From an uncultured Mycobacterium sp. (GTDB taxonomy: Bacteria > Actinomycetota > Actinomycetes > Mycobacteriales > Mycobacteriaceae): 64,000 nt of DNA. Position numbers and translations under genes: made by a program. Shown here in pieces: positions 1-7,338 of this stretch. The number at the start of each line of letters is the position of its first letter. Within the stretch, counting starts at the first letter, position 1. Below the pieces are notes generated by a model. That model saw nothing but the letters and a program-made list of their open reading frames with translations, was not told where the DNA came from and did not search any database. The DNA is taken from the NCBI GenBank assembly GCA_900078375.1, contig FLQS01000031.1, positions 1-64,000 of the forward strand. The letters are read 5' to 3'.

Positions 1-176
1 TCCAGGGGGAACACGCCATTGAGGAAGGTGTCCCACTGCTGAATCGTCATCGTGCGGCCACCGCCGTCAACCAGACTCAGCTCGTTGTCCAAACCTGCGT
101 GCGAGGTACCTGTCCCGACGAACAACGCCGCGACGGCAGCGATCATCGCCACCAGTACCCGACCGATTACCTTCAT
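1..176 (-). CDS. MspA-family outer-membrane porin, N-terminal part only
   Basis: Only the first 58 codons are present; the gene continues past the left edge. The start reads as a signal peptide of about 27 residues (MKVIGRVLVAMIAAV onward, ending in SHA) followed by a mature beginning GLDNELSLVDG and then QQWDTFLNGVFPL. This is nearly the same as the start of M. smegmatis MspA. Members form octameric goblet-shaped channels in the mycobacterial outer membrane and admit small hydrophilic nutrients; the rest of the barrel is not visible here. The ATG at 174-176 follows AGGGAGAAC, a good ribosome site. Upstream is a long leader with a candidate promoter near 332-360. In M. smegmatis a porin paralogue (mspC) sits near mprAB, so this may be its positional equivalent, but I did not assign a symbol. 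Confidence 0.9.
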   Translation of the reverse strand, partial: MKVIGRVLVAMIAAVAALFVGTGTSHAGLDNELSLVDGGGRTMTIQQWDTFLNGVFPL

Positions 177-513
177 GTTCTCCCTAGCTATGTCGACGGC
201 GACCCGTGGGCTCACCGAGTGTGTGGTTCGTGCTCGGGGCCCCAAACATGCTGACACCGCACACGGCGTTAAGCAGCTCAATGAGAGTCCTCACACACCG
301 CTCTTACGCTCTGCTCATCGTTGACACGAGGAACATAACGGGATGGCATCTGGGCGGCAACGCATAGACGCGCGGTGCGCCGAAACGTTGCTTGCGTGGG
401 GAAGTTTGCTGGGAGGCCAACCGCGGTTAACCAGATGCCGATACGGCTTCAACTGGGCGACCCCCATCGCGGCCGTGTTCGCCAGCCCCAAGGGTTCCAC
501 CACGTGCCGACGA
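177..513 (-). other. Leader and promoter region of the porin gene
   Basis: This stretch of 337 bases lies between the porin start and the end of the 51-codon gene. It holds no convincing gene: the open frames on either strand have no ribosome site and read as composition-driven protein. It appears to be a long untranslated leader plus promoter for the porin. Confidence 0.6.
332..360 (-). promoter_or_regulatory. Candidate promoter of the porin gene
   Basis: On the minus strand TTGCCG (360-355) is followed after 17 bases by TATGTT (337-332), a reasonable -35/-10 pair of the mycobacterial housekeeping type. It would start a transcript near 325, leaving an untranslated leader of about 150 bases before the porin ATG. 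Confidence 0.4.
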
Positions 514-669
514 TCAACGGTGGTGCGGCGGAACGTTATCCCTCAACCACTGATCGCGGTCAGCGGCGTCGCGATTGTCGTCCGGATCGCGTTCGTCCGA
601 GGACTCCTGAGGCAGTTCGGTACCGAAGATCTTGTTAACTGCGGTTCGGTTCTGACGCGAAGTTCCCAT
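514..669 (-). CDS. Small charged protein of 51 residues, unknown function
   Basis: A 51-codon frame on the minus strand starts with ATG at 667-669 and stops with TGA at 514-516. The protein begins MGTSRQNRTAVNKIFGTELP, has a very acidic middle (DERDPDDNRDAADRD) and ends WLRDNVPPHHR. I recall small mycobacterial proteins with this layout (an IFG-x-x-LP segment, an acidic centre and a WLR-x-N-x-PPHH tail), which makes chance coding unlikely. No signal peptide or membrane segment is seen. The ribosome site is weak (GGGG about 10 bases upstream). A perfect CRP-type palindrome lies 15-34 bases upstream, so cAMP-dependent control is plausible. The gene follows moaB2 on the same strand after 153 bases. 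Function is unknown. Confidence 0.6.
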   Translation of the reverse strand: MGTSRQNRTAVNKIFGTELPQESSDERDPDDNRDAADRDQWLRDNVPPHHR

Positions 670-683
670 CACAGGACCCCAGA

Positions 684-703
684 ATTGTGACAAAGATCAC
701 AAT
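684..703. promoter_or_regulatory. CRP-type palindrome
   Basis: The sequence is ATTGTGA, six bases, TCACAAT: two perfect 7-base arms that contain the full TGTGA-N6-TCACA consensus bound by mycobacterial CRP (the Rv3676 family). It lies between moaB2 and the 51-codon gene, just upstream of the latter, and about 510 bases upstream of the porin start. A second perfect palindrome, GTGTTAACAC, lies at 728-737. Confidence 0.6.
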
Positions 704-822
704 CTTGATGTTTGCGCAGTTCACAGGGTGTTAACACAAGGCCTCCAACCCCAGCTGTGGCGCTCTTAATTGACGGTACGCCGTCACAACCGGCCACCGC
801 GATCACTCTCTGCGGAGCTTGC

Positions 823-1404
823 CTAGATCTCCAGGCTGGACAGCTGGCCGATGACGTGGGTAGCCAGCGGGTTCAGCGTTGCCATTCCGTCGCGAACCGC
901 ATAGCGCGAGCCCGCGATATTGACGACCAGTGTGCTGCCCGAAATGCCGGCCAGACCGCGCGACAAGCCCGCGTCGGTGATTCCCGCCGACAACCCGGAT
1001 GCACGCAGCGCCTCGGAGATGCCGAGCAGCTCGCGATCGAGGATGGTCTTGGTGGCCTCCGGCGTCACGTCGCGCGGAGTGACACCCGTTCCACCGACCG
1101 ACACAACCAAGTCGACGCCCCCGATGACAGCAGTGTTCAGCGCGTTGCGAATCTCGATCTCATCGGCAGACACCACTACAACGCCGTCCACCACGAAGCC
1201 CGCCTCCGCGAGCAGCTCGGTGACCAACGGGCCGCTGTGGTCCTCCTCATCGCCGTGGGCCGTGCGGTCGTCTACGACGACGACGAGTGCGCGCCCCACC
1301 AGCTCCCCTGGCTGTTCCATGGATGTCACCGTATATCCGGCCGGCGACATCCTGGCAGTCGTGCTGGTCAGCGTTATGGGATGTTCACCCACCAGCCGGA
1401 TCAC
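823..1404 (-). CDS. moaB2: MoaB/MogA-family molybdopterin biosynthesis protein
   Basis: A protein of 193 residues if started at the GTG at 1402-1404. The MoaB/Mog fold is clear: GRALVVVVDDRT opens the first strand, and the molybdopterin-binding segment reads VVSVGGTGVTPRDVTPEAT. The family adenylylates molybdopterin, or acts near that step, in cofactor synthesis in the cytoplasm. The GTG overlaps the pepD stop as GTGA and is preceded by GGAAAGG, which argues for coupled translation. An internal ATG at 1318-1320 (MEQPGELVG) also has a usable ribosome site and would give 165 residues, closer to where homology begins. The position after pepD matches Rv0984 in M. tuberculosis. The family call is firm and the start is uncertain. 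Confidence 0.88.
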   Translation of the reverse strand: MIRLVGEHPITLTSTTARMSPAGYTVTSMEQPGELVGRALVVVVDDRTAHGDEEDHSGPLVTELLAEAGFVVDGVVVVSADEIEIRNALNTAVIGGVDLVVSVGGTGVTPRDVTPEATKTILDRELLGISEALRASGLSAGITDAGLSRGLAGISGSTLVVNIAGSRYAVRDGMATLNPLATHVIGQLSSLEI

Positions 1405-2837
1405 TGGGCTGCCTTTCCGAGCGTGACCTGCACAGTGCGGGGGGAGCCGGAGGGATCGGTGTAGGTGAGCGTCACCTGGTCACCCGGCGCCCGCGACCGG
1501 ACAGCGGCGACCAGGGCATCGGCGCTGCCGATCACGCGGTCGTTCAGCTTGGTGACCACCACGCCGCTGGGCAGGCCCGCGGCCGCGGCTGCACCGCCCT
1601 TCGTCACGTCGACGATCTTCGCTCCATGGGTGGTGGTGTCATTGCTGACCTGCACGCCGAGCGACGCGTGGGTGGCCGTCCCGGTGCTGATCAGCTCGTC
1701 GGCGATCCGCTTGGCCTGGTCCACCGGAATGGCGAAGCCGAGCCCGATCGAACCGCTCTGGGCATCCGGGGAGTCACCACCGAGGGTGGCGATCGCCGAG
1801 TTCACCCCCACCAGTTCGCCGCTCATGTTGACCAGCGCGCCACCAGAGTTGCCGGGATTGATCGCGGCATCGGTCTGGATGGCGTCCAGCACGGTGTTCT
1901 GGTTGTTGGCGTCGCCGCCGGTGGCCACCGGGCGGTTCAGGGCGCTGACGATGCCGGTGGTGACGGTGCCTTCCAGGCCCAGCGGCGAGCCGACGGCAAC
2001 TACGTCCTGGCCGACCCGCAAGTTGGCGGACGAACCCAGGCTGACCGGGGTCAGGCCCGTCACTCCCTGCGCCCGAACGACGGCGATATCGCTGGCTGGG
2101 TCGGTGCCGATCACCGTGAAAGGAGCGGTGCGGCCGTCGGCGAACGTGACGGTCGTCGTGGGGGCACCACCGACGGGCGGCGCGCTCGGCCCACCGGGGT
2201 TGGCCGGCCCACTCGGCCCACCGGGGGCCAGCGGCGGCAGACCGGGAATCGCCGGCGGGGCGGCAGGCGCCGCGCCAGGCTTGGCCGCGGCCACGACGTG
2301 GTTGTTGGTCAGGATCAGCCCGTCGGAGGACAAGATGATGCCCGAGCCTTCCTCGGACTGGCGGCCGAACTCGGTCTCGAGCTTGACCACGCTGGGGACC
2401 ACCTTGGCGGCCACCTGCTCGACCGAACCGACCGGCAGATTTGCCGCTGGAACATTAGACACGCCGTTCGGCCCGCCCTGCAGCACGGAGCCGACCGGTT
2501 GCCGATCCGGGTGTGCGAGCAAGACCACACCGCCGCCAACGCCCGCCGACACGACGGCGATCGCCAGAGCTCCTGCCGCCAACGCCCCTACGCGCGAACG
2601 CCGACGCGGCGGCATCGGCATACCCGACGCGGTAGTCGGATGTCCTTGTCGCACAGCCTGATACGGGTCATAGGGCTGGCGGTACTGCGGGTGCTGCTGT
2701 TGAGTCGCATACCGCCAGTCGTAGGGCTGCTGATAACCGGCCGTGCGGGGTTGCTGCGAATACCCCGGTGCCGCATGCTGATTCGGCCCGGGATGGCCGG
2801 CCTGCTGCTGCGGCGAGTACCTGGAAGGGTCGGTCAT
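1401..2837 (-). CDS. pepD: HtrA-like serine protease PepD
   Basis: A membrane-anchored trypsin-like (S1C, DegP/HtrA) protease of 478 residues. Order of parts: a Gln/Pro/Tyr-rich cytoplasmic N-terminus of about 90 residues, one transmembrane segment (ALAAGALAIAVVSAGVGGG), the protease domain with His in LTNNHVV, Asp in DPASDIAVV and the nucleophile in NPGNSGGALV, and a C-terminal PDZ domain. A Pro/Gly-rich insert (GGPSGPANPGGPSAPP) sits between the His and Asp strands. The family acts outside the membrane as protease and chaperone on misfolded envelope proteins. It lies 63 bases after mprB and overlaps moaB2 by four bases. A direct repeat resembling an MprA box lies at 2903-2920, so control by MprAB and a promoter of its own are likely. 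Confidence 0.95.
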   Translation of the reverse strand: MTDPSRYSPQQQAGHPGPNQHAAPGYSQQPRTAGYQQPYDWRYATQQQHPQYRQPYDPYQAVRQGHPTTASGMPMPPRRRSRVGALAAGALAIAVVSAGVGGGVVLLAHPDRQPVGSVLQGGPNGVSNVPAANLPVGSVEQVAAKVVPSVVKLETEFGRQSEEGSGIILSSDGLILTNNHVVAAAKPGAAPAAPPAIPGLPPLAPGGPSGPANPGGPSAPPVGGAPTTTVTFADGRTAPFTVIGTDPASDIAVVRAQGVTGLTPVSLGSSANLRVGQDVVAVGSPLGLEGTVTTGIVSALNRPVATGGDANNQNTVLDAIQTDAAINPGNSGGALVNMSGELVGVNSAIATLGGDSPDAQSGSIGLGFAIPVDQAKRIADELISTGTATHASLGVQVSNDTTTHGAKIVDVTKGGAAAAAGLPSGVVVTKLNDRVIGSADALVAAVRSRAPGDQVTLTYTDPSGSPRTVQVTLGKAAQ

Positions 2838-2900
2838 ATCGTCAGATCGCTCTTTCTCGTCACGAGATGCACAAAACTGTTGAGTAAAGCTTGCCTTGCA

Positions 2901-4466
2901 CTACTGAGAATCGACTGAGATAACACTCGGTACAGCCGGTGGTTTTTGCTGGAAGGCCTGCCGATCGCCATTGTTCTTGGCCCTTTTGGCCGTGATTTCG
3001 CTCTCAGCTGAAGTATCCGGATAGCTCGTCGCCATGTTCGGCAAGCCGGGCAGCAGGACATAGAACGACGTACCCGGTGGCTGCCCGCCGGGCACCGTGT
3101 CGGCGATGCGGATCATCCCGCCGTGTTTGACGACCACCTGCTTGACAATCGCCAAACCCAGCCCCGATCCGGGCATGGCCCGCGCCGAGGTCGACCGGTA
3201 GAACCGCTCGAACACCAGGCCGCGTTCCTGCGGCGGAATTCCCGGCCCGTAGTCGGACACCACAAGCTCGGCGTGGGCGGCGTCCACCTGACGCAACCGA
3301 ACCCCGACATGAGCACCCGAGGGGCTCCACTTCGCCGCGTTGTGGCTGTCGCTGTCGAGCTGGGCCAGCAGGTTCACCACGGCCCGCGAGAGGCCAGCGG
3401 GGTCACCGTAGACGTGCCATCCAACGACGTCGACGTCGAACTGAACATCGTTGCGGCGCCTACGAGCCCGCTCCAGGCTGCGTTCGACGATATCGCTCAG
3501 GTCGACTGCCTCGTGCACGACCCCGCCTGCGTCCTCACGCGTGAGGTCGACCAAATCACCTACGAGAGTAGACAATTCCTCGATCTGTGCGATCACATCG
3601 GTGCGCAGATCGGTCATTTCGCTCTCCGGCAGTCGGGGGGCTCCCGGTTGCATCGAGGCCATCAGCAATTCGACGTTGGTGCGCAGCGACGTCAGCGGGG
3701 TGCGGAGCTCATGCCCGGCGTCGGCGACCAGCCGAGCCTGCCGCTCCCGCGACTCGGTCAACGCGCGAAGCATCGTGTTGAACGTTTCGGTGAGCCTGGC
3801 CAGCTCGTCGCTGCCGAACACCGGAATGGGCCGTAGATCATCGGTACGCGCCACCCGCTCGGCCGCCTCGGTGAGCCTGGCCACCGGCCTCAGCCCGGTT
3901 CGCGCCACCATCCCGCCGGCGATCGCGGCGACCACCACGCCGATGCCGCCCACCGCCAACAGGACCCATTTCAGCTTGGTCATCACCGCATTGGTGGGGG
4001 CGAGGCTCTTCGAGATCAGCAGCGAGCTGCCGTTGGGCAGGTGCACCGCCAGCACCCGCTGGTTGGCCACCGTCCGACGGGACATCAGTAGCTCACCACC
4101 GATGACGGATTTCTCCGGCTCACCGACCGGCAGTCGCTGGCCCTGCTGGTTTGCCGTGTAGATCGAGCGGCCCGGATTGACGAGCATCGCATTGACGTCG
4201 GAATAGGCGGTGCCCTCGATGGCCTTGCCCGGGTCGGCGGCCAGCGACCCACTGGCGATCAGCAAGCCTGCCCGGCTCTGGAGCTGGTTGTCGATATCGG
4301 TATAGAGCGCGGCCGACACCACCGCATACACCGCGACCGCCATCAGCACGACGACCATCGCCACCATGGACATTGCCAGCAGCATTACCCGCCATCGCAG
4401 AGATAGCGATGTCGTCGATTCGTCGGGCGCCCGCCCACCTCGCGCGCGCCACCACAGTCGTGCCAT
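2901..4466 (-). CDS. mprB: Sensor histidine kinase MprB
   Basis: A histidine kinase of 521 residues, partner of MprA in the response to envelope stress. Parts in order: first transmembrane segment near residues 28-52, an extracytoplasmic domain, second transmembrane segment (WVLLAVGGIGVVVAAIAGG), a HAMP linker, the dimerisation and phosphoacceptor helix with His in DAGHELRTPLTSL, then the ATP-binding domain with DYGPGIP and GSGLGLAIVKQ. The start overlaps the mprA stop as ATGA. One oddity: the N-box, which in MprB relatives I recall as NLLDNAAKWS, reads NLL-AQLDSDSH-NAAKWS here, a net gain of seven residues (368-375) just before the metal-binding Asn. Whether the kinase still binds ATP normally cannot be judged from sequence alone. 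The last codons overlap a putative MprA box for pepD. Confidence 0.94.
   Translation of the reverse strand: MARLWWRARGGRAPDESTTSLSLRWRVMLLAMSMVAMVVVLMAVAVYAVVSAALYTDIDNQLQSRAGLLIASGSLAADPGKAIEGTAYSDVNAMLVNPGRSIYTANQQGQRLPVGEPEKSVIGGELLMSRRTVANQRVLAVHLPNGSSLLISKSLAPTNAVMTKLKWVLLAVGGIGVVVAAIAGGMVARTGLRPVARLTEAAERVARTDDLRPIPVFGSDELARLTETFNTMLRALTESRERQARLVADAGHELRTPLTSLRTNVELLMASMQPGAPRLPESEMTDLRTDVIAQIEELSTLVGDLVDLTREDAGGVVHEAVDLSDIVERSLERARRRRNDVQFDVDVVGWHVYGDPAGLSRAVVNLLAQLDSDSHNAAKWSPSGAHVGVRLRQVDAAHAELVVSDYGPGIPPQERGLVFERFYRSTSARAMPGSGLGLAIVKQVVVKHGGMIRIADTVPGGQPPGTSFYVLLPGLPNMATSYPDTSAESEITAKRAKNNGDRQAFQQKPPAVPSVISVDSQ
2903..2920. promoter_or_regulatory. Candidate MprA box before pepD
   Basis: ACTGAGA, four bases, ACTGAGA: a perfect direct repeat with an 11-base period, one helix turn, covering the last codons of mprB and ending 66 bases from the pepD start. 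The same core and spacing recur before mprA at 5174-5191. MprA of M. tuberculosis is known to bind loosely conserved direct repeats at these two loci. Confidence 0.6.
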
Positions 4467-5152
4467 CAGGGCGGTGTCTCACGCAGCACGTAACCCACAC
4501 CCCGCACGGTGTGGATCAGCCGCGGTTCTCCTTCTGCTTCGGTCTTTCGGCGTAGATATCCGACGTATACCTCCAGCGCATTGCCGGAGGTCGGAAAGTC
4601 GAAACCCCACACCTCTTCGAGAATGCGGCTCCGGGTCAGGACCCGTCGCGGATTGGCGATGAGCATCTCCAGCAGCGCGAACTCGGTCCGGGTCAGGCTG
4701 ATGGCACGTTTACCTCGATGCACCTCGCGGGTGACCGGGTCGAGCGTCAGATCGCCGAACGTCATCACCGCTGAATCGGACCCCTCGTCGAGGCTGGTCC
4801 GGCGCAACAGAGCGCGCATCCGCGCCAGCAACTCTTCGAGGGCGAACGGCTTGGGCAGATAGTCGTCGGCACCGGCGTCCAGGCCCGCCACCCGCTCGGA
4901 CACCGAGTCGCGGGCGGTCAGAACGAGGATCGGCAGATCGTCACCGGTGCTGCGCAGCTGGCGACAGACCTCGAGTCCGTCGAGCCGGGGCATCATCACA
5001 TCCAGCACGAGCGCATCGGGACGTTCATTGGCGATCGCGTCGAGGGCTTCGACACCATCCTGCGCCAGGTCCACGGAATATCCGTTGAAGGAAAGAGACC
5101 GGCGCAAGGACTCGCGCACTGCGCGATCATCATCGACGACAAGAATTCGCAC
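4466..5152 (-). CDS. mprA: Response regulator MprA
   Basis: An OmpR/PhoB-type response regulator of 228 residues. The receiver domain shows the acidic pair in VVDDDRAVRESL, the phosphoacceptor Asp in LVLDVMMPRLDG, a Thr in VLTARDS and a Lys in YLPKPF; the C-terminal winged helix has RTEFALLEMLIANPRRVLTR and YLRRKTEAEGEPRLIHTVRG. The start chosen is the GTG at 5150-5152 (VRILVVDDDRAV), which fits the known length of about 230. A longer frame opens at 5197, but it would place a paired CTGAGA repeat, the likely MprA box at 5174-5191, inside the coding region. The gene overlaps mprB by four bases. MprA is known to activate its own operon together with pepD and sigma-factor genes. Confidence 0.94.
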   Translation of the reverse strand: MRILVVDDDRAVRESLRRSLSFNGYSVDLAQDGVEALDAIANERPDALVLDVMMPRLDGLEVCRQLRSTGDDLPILVLTARDSVSERVAGLDAGADDYLPKPFALEELLARMRALLRRTSLDEGSDSAVMTFGDLTLDPVTREVHRGKRAISLTRTEFALLEMLIANPRRVLTRSRILEEVWGFDFPTSGNALEVYVGYLRRKTEAEGEPRLIHTVRGVGYVLRETPP

Positions 5153-5173
5153 AGCTACCAGTCTGTGCCCAAC

Positions 5174-5191
5174 GCCTGAGATAGGCCTGAG
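5174..5191. promoter_or_regulatory. Candidate MprA box before mprA
   Basis: CCTGAGA, four bases, CCTGAGA: a perfect direct repeat with 11-base period, 22 bases upstream of the GTG of mprA. It matches the core and spacing of the repeat before pepD and would serve autoregulation. Confidence 0.6.
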
Positions 5192-5234
5192 AGGCACGCC
5201 GCGCGAGCAGGCAATTCGCGGCCGGCGAACAGTG

Positions 5235-5408
5235 TCAGCGCTTGTCGAGGTCGATCAGGCCGAGCCGAGCTGCCTTGAGCAACCGGCGGGGAACCTTGTG
5301 CAGGCGACCGGCAACGGAAACGTTGACCAGACCGGTGGCCTCGGCCTTCCACTGCGCGCGCCGACTGCGGGTGTTCGACCGCGACATTCTGCGCTTGGGC
5401 ACAGCCAT
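5235..5408 (-). CDS. rpmF: Large-subunit ribosomal protein bL32
   Basis: A gene of 57 codons, easily missed because of its length. Translation gives MAVPKRRMSRSNTRSRRAQW at the start and KVPRRLLKAARLGLIDLDKR at the end, matching mycobacterial L32 throughout. The protein has no cysteines, so it is the form without the zinc ribbon. ATG at 5406-5408 is preceded by AAGGAGAAGCACGTC, a strong ribosome site. It lies upstream of mprA on the same strand with an 82-base gap, the same neighbourhood as rpmF near mprA in M. tuberculosis. It probably has its own promoter in the 232 bases that separate it from the divergent AtuA-like gene. Confidence 0.95.
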   Translation of the reverse strand: MAVPKRRMSRSNTRSRRAQWKAEATGLVNVSVAGRLHKVPRRLLKAARLGLIDLDKR

Positions 5409-5537
5409 GACGTGCTTCTCCTTGATCAGGGGTGGCGCCGCGCAGGAACGAACACATGCCGGCGGCCAACAGTTGGGCTTCAGGATAGCCGCTCACCTGC
5501 GTCGGCTCCAAAACGTCCCGGCAGGTACCCGCACCCC

Positions 5538-5568
5538 TTGACTGCGGACCGCAACTCGCCAGTAACCT
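5538..5568 (+). promoter_or_regulatory. Candidate promoter and operator of the AtuA-like operon
   Basis: TTGACT at 5538-5543 and TAACCT at 5563-5568 are separated by 19 bases. The -10 element lies inside an imperfect palindrome, AACCTACCAGTTGGTT (5564-5579), which would cover the transcription start and could bind a TetR-like repressor. Confidence 0.4.
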
Positions 5569-5640
5569 ACCAGTTGGTTGATCGGCGGGCAGGAGCGGAG
5601 CGACTGGGGGATTGGAATCGTCGAAGGGAAGACAGCGCGC

Positions 5641-7338
5641 GTGGCAAATGCGATGCGGATCGGCAACTGTTCAGGCTTCTACGGTGACCGCATCACCGCG
5701 ATGCGCGAGATGCTCACGGGTGGCGAACTGGACTATCTGACCGGCGACTACCTGGCCGAGCTCACCATGCTGATCCTGGGCCGCGACAAGATGAAGTATC
5801 CCGAGCGCGGCTACGCCAAGACCTTCCTGACCCAGCTCGAGGAATGCCTCGGATTGGCTCACGACCGTGGTGTGCGCATCGTCGCCAACGCCGGCGGCCT
5901 GAATCCGGCCGGCCTGGCCGACGCTATCCGTGAGCTCACCGACCGGCTCGGAGTCCCGGCAACGGTCGCTCACGTCGAAGGTGACGACCTTCTCCCCCGC
6001 GCTGACGAGCTTGGATTGGGGACGCCGCTGACCGCCAACGCCTACCTGGGGGCATGGGGTATCGCGGACTGCCTGCAGGCCGGCGCCGACGTCGTCGTCA
6101 CCGGGCGGGTCACCGACGCCTCCGTCGTGGTGGGTCCGGCCGCGGCGCATTTCGGGTGGAGCCGCGACGACTACGACCAGCTGGCCGGCGCGGTGGTGGC
6201 CGGCCATGTCATCGAATGCGGGGTGCAGGCCACCGGCGGCAACTACTCCTTCTTCACCGAGATCGCCGATCTGGGCCACGCCGGCTTTCCGCTGGCCGAG
6301 CTCTACGCCGACGGCTCGTCTGTCATCACCAAGCACCCCGGCAGCGGCGGCCAAGTGAGCGTGGGCACCGTGACCGCGCAACTTCTCTACGAGATCGCCG
6401 GCCCGCGCTACGCCAACCCCGACGTCACCGCCCGCTTCGACACCATCGCGCTGACCGCCGACGGCCCCGACCGCGTCCGCATCAGCGGTGTGCGCGGTGA
6501 GCCGCCGCCGCCGTCGCTGAAGGTGTCACTGAACAGCATCGGCGGGTTCCGCAATGCGGTGACGTTCGTGCTCACCGGCCTGGACATCGAGGCCAAGGCC
6601 GCGTTGGTACGCGACCAGCTGGAGTCGGCGCTGCGGGTGAAACCCGCCGAGCTGGGGTGGACGCTGGCGCGGACCGACCACGTCGACGCCGACACCGAGG
6701 AAGCGGCCAGTGCACTGCTCAGCTGTGTCGTGCGCGACCCCGACCCCAAGATCGTTGGACGCCAATTCTCCTCGGCTGCAGTCGAACTCGCACTGGCTTC
6801 GTATCCAGGCTTCACCTCCACCGCGCCACCGGGCGACGGCCAGGTCTACGGCGTTTTCACGGCCGGCTATGTGCCGGCCAGCGACGTCGCGCACGTCGCT
6901 GTCCGGCCCGACGGCACCCGCACCGACATTGCCGCGGCCGCCACCACCCGGGAACTATCCGACGTCCAGGCGCCACCGCTGCCGCAAGCCCTCGCCCCCG
7001 GGCCGACCCGGCGCCTGCCGCTGGGCACGATCGCCGGGGCGCGCAGCGGGGACAAGGGCGGTGCTGCCAACGTCGGTGTGTGGGTACGCACCGACGACCA
7101 GTGGCGCTGGCTGGCGCACACCCTGACCGTCGACGTCCTACGCGAATTACTCCCGGAGACAAAGGATCTCTCAGTCTCCCGGCATCTGCTGCCAAACCTG
7201 CGCGCGGTGAACTTCGTCATCGACGGCATCCTCGGACAGGGCGTGGCCTATCAAGCGCGGTTCGATCCGCAGGCCAAGGGCCTCGGCGAGTGGCTGCGCA
7301 GCCGGCACATCGACATCCCGGAAGCGATCCTGCCGTGA
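5641..7338 (+). CDS. AtuA-like protein (DUF1446 family)
   Basis: A protein of 565 residues of the AtuA/DUF1446 family, named from the acyclic terpene utilisation cluster of Pseudomonas; the biochemical role of AtuA has not been settled. The N-terminal domain (about 1-450) opens IGNCSGFYGDR and contains RIVANAGGLNPAGLADAI and VVTGRVTDASVVVGPA; a smaller C-terminal domain has GARSGDKGGAANVGVWV. The start taken is the GTG at 5641 with GGAAG nine bases upstream; an earlier ATG at 5578 lies at the likely transcription start and is less probable. It is the first gene of a six-gene operon and overlaps the next gene as GTGA. The position corresponds to Rv0976c. Context suggests a part in oxidation of a branched acyl-CoA. 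Confidence 0.85.
   Translation: MANAMRIGNCSGFYGDRITAMREMLTGGELDYLTGDYLAELTMLILGRDKMKYPERGYAKTFLTQLEECLGLAHDRGVRIVANAGGLNPAGLADAIRELTDRLGVPATVAHVEGDDLLPRADELGLGTPLTANAYLGAWGIADCLQAGADVVVTGRVTDASVVVGPAAAHFGWSRDDYDQLAGAVVAGHVIECGVQATGGNYSFFTEIADLGHAGFPLAELYADGSSVITKHPGSGGQVSVGTVTAQLLYEIAGPRYANPDVTARFDTIALTADGPDRVRISGVRGEPPPPSLKVSLNSIGGFRNAVTFVLTGLDIEAKAALVRDQLESALRVKPAELGWTLARTDHVDADTEEAASALLSCVVRDPDPKIVGRQFSSAAVELALASYPGFTSTAPPGDGQVYGVFTAGYVPASDVAHVAVRPDGTRTDIAAAATTRELSDVQAPPLPQALAPGPTRRLPLGTIAGARSGDKGGAANVGVWVRTDDQWRWLAHTLTVDVLRELLPETKDLSVSRHLLPNLRAVNFVIDGILGQGVAYQARFDPQAKGLGEWLRSRHIDIPEAILP

Noticed and set aside
315..503. A 62-codon frame on the minus strand in the porin leader
   Set aside because: GTG start, no ribosome site, mixed composition with no recognisable pattern; it lies in the likely leader.
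5155..5511. A 118-codon minus-strand frame over rpmF and the mprA promoter
   Set aside because: It overlaps the certain rpmF gene in another frame and covers the MprA box; a shadow.
6657..7334. Upstream extension of the acyl-CoA dehydrogenase frame
   Set aside because: Reads as Arg/Pro/His-rich shadow of the AtuA-like gene; the dehydrogenase starts at 7335 by homology and GTGA overlap.
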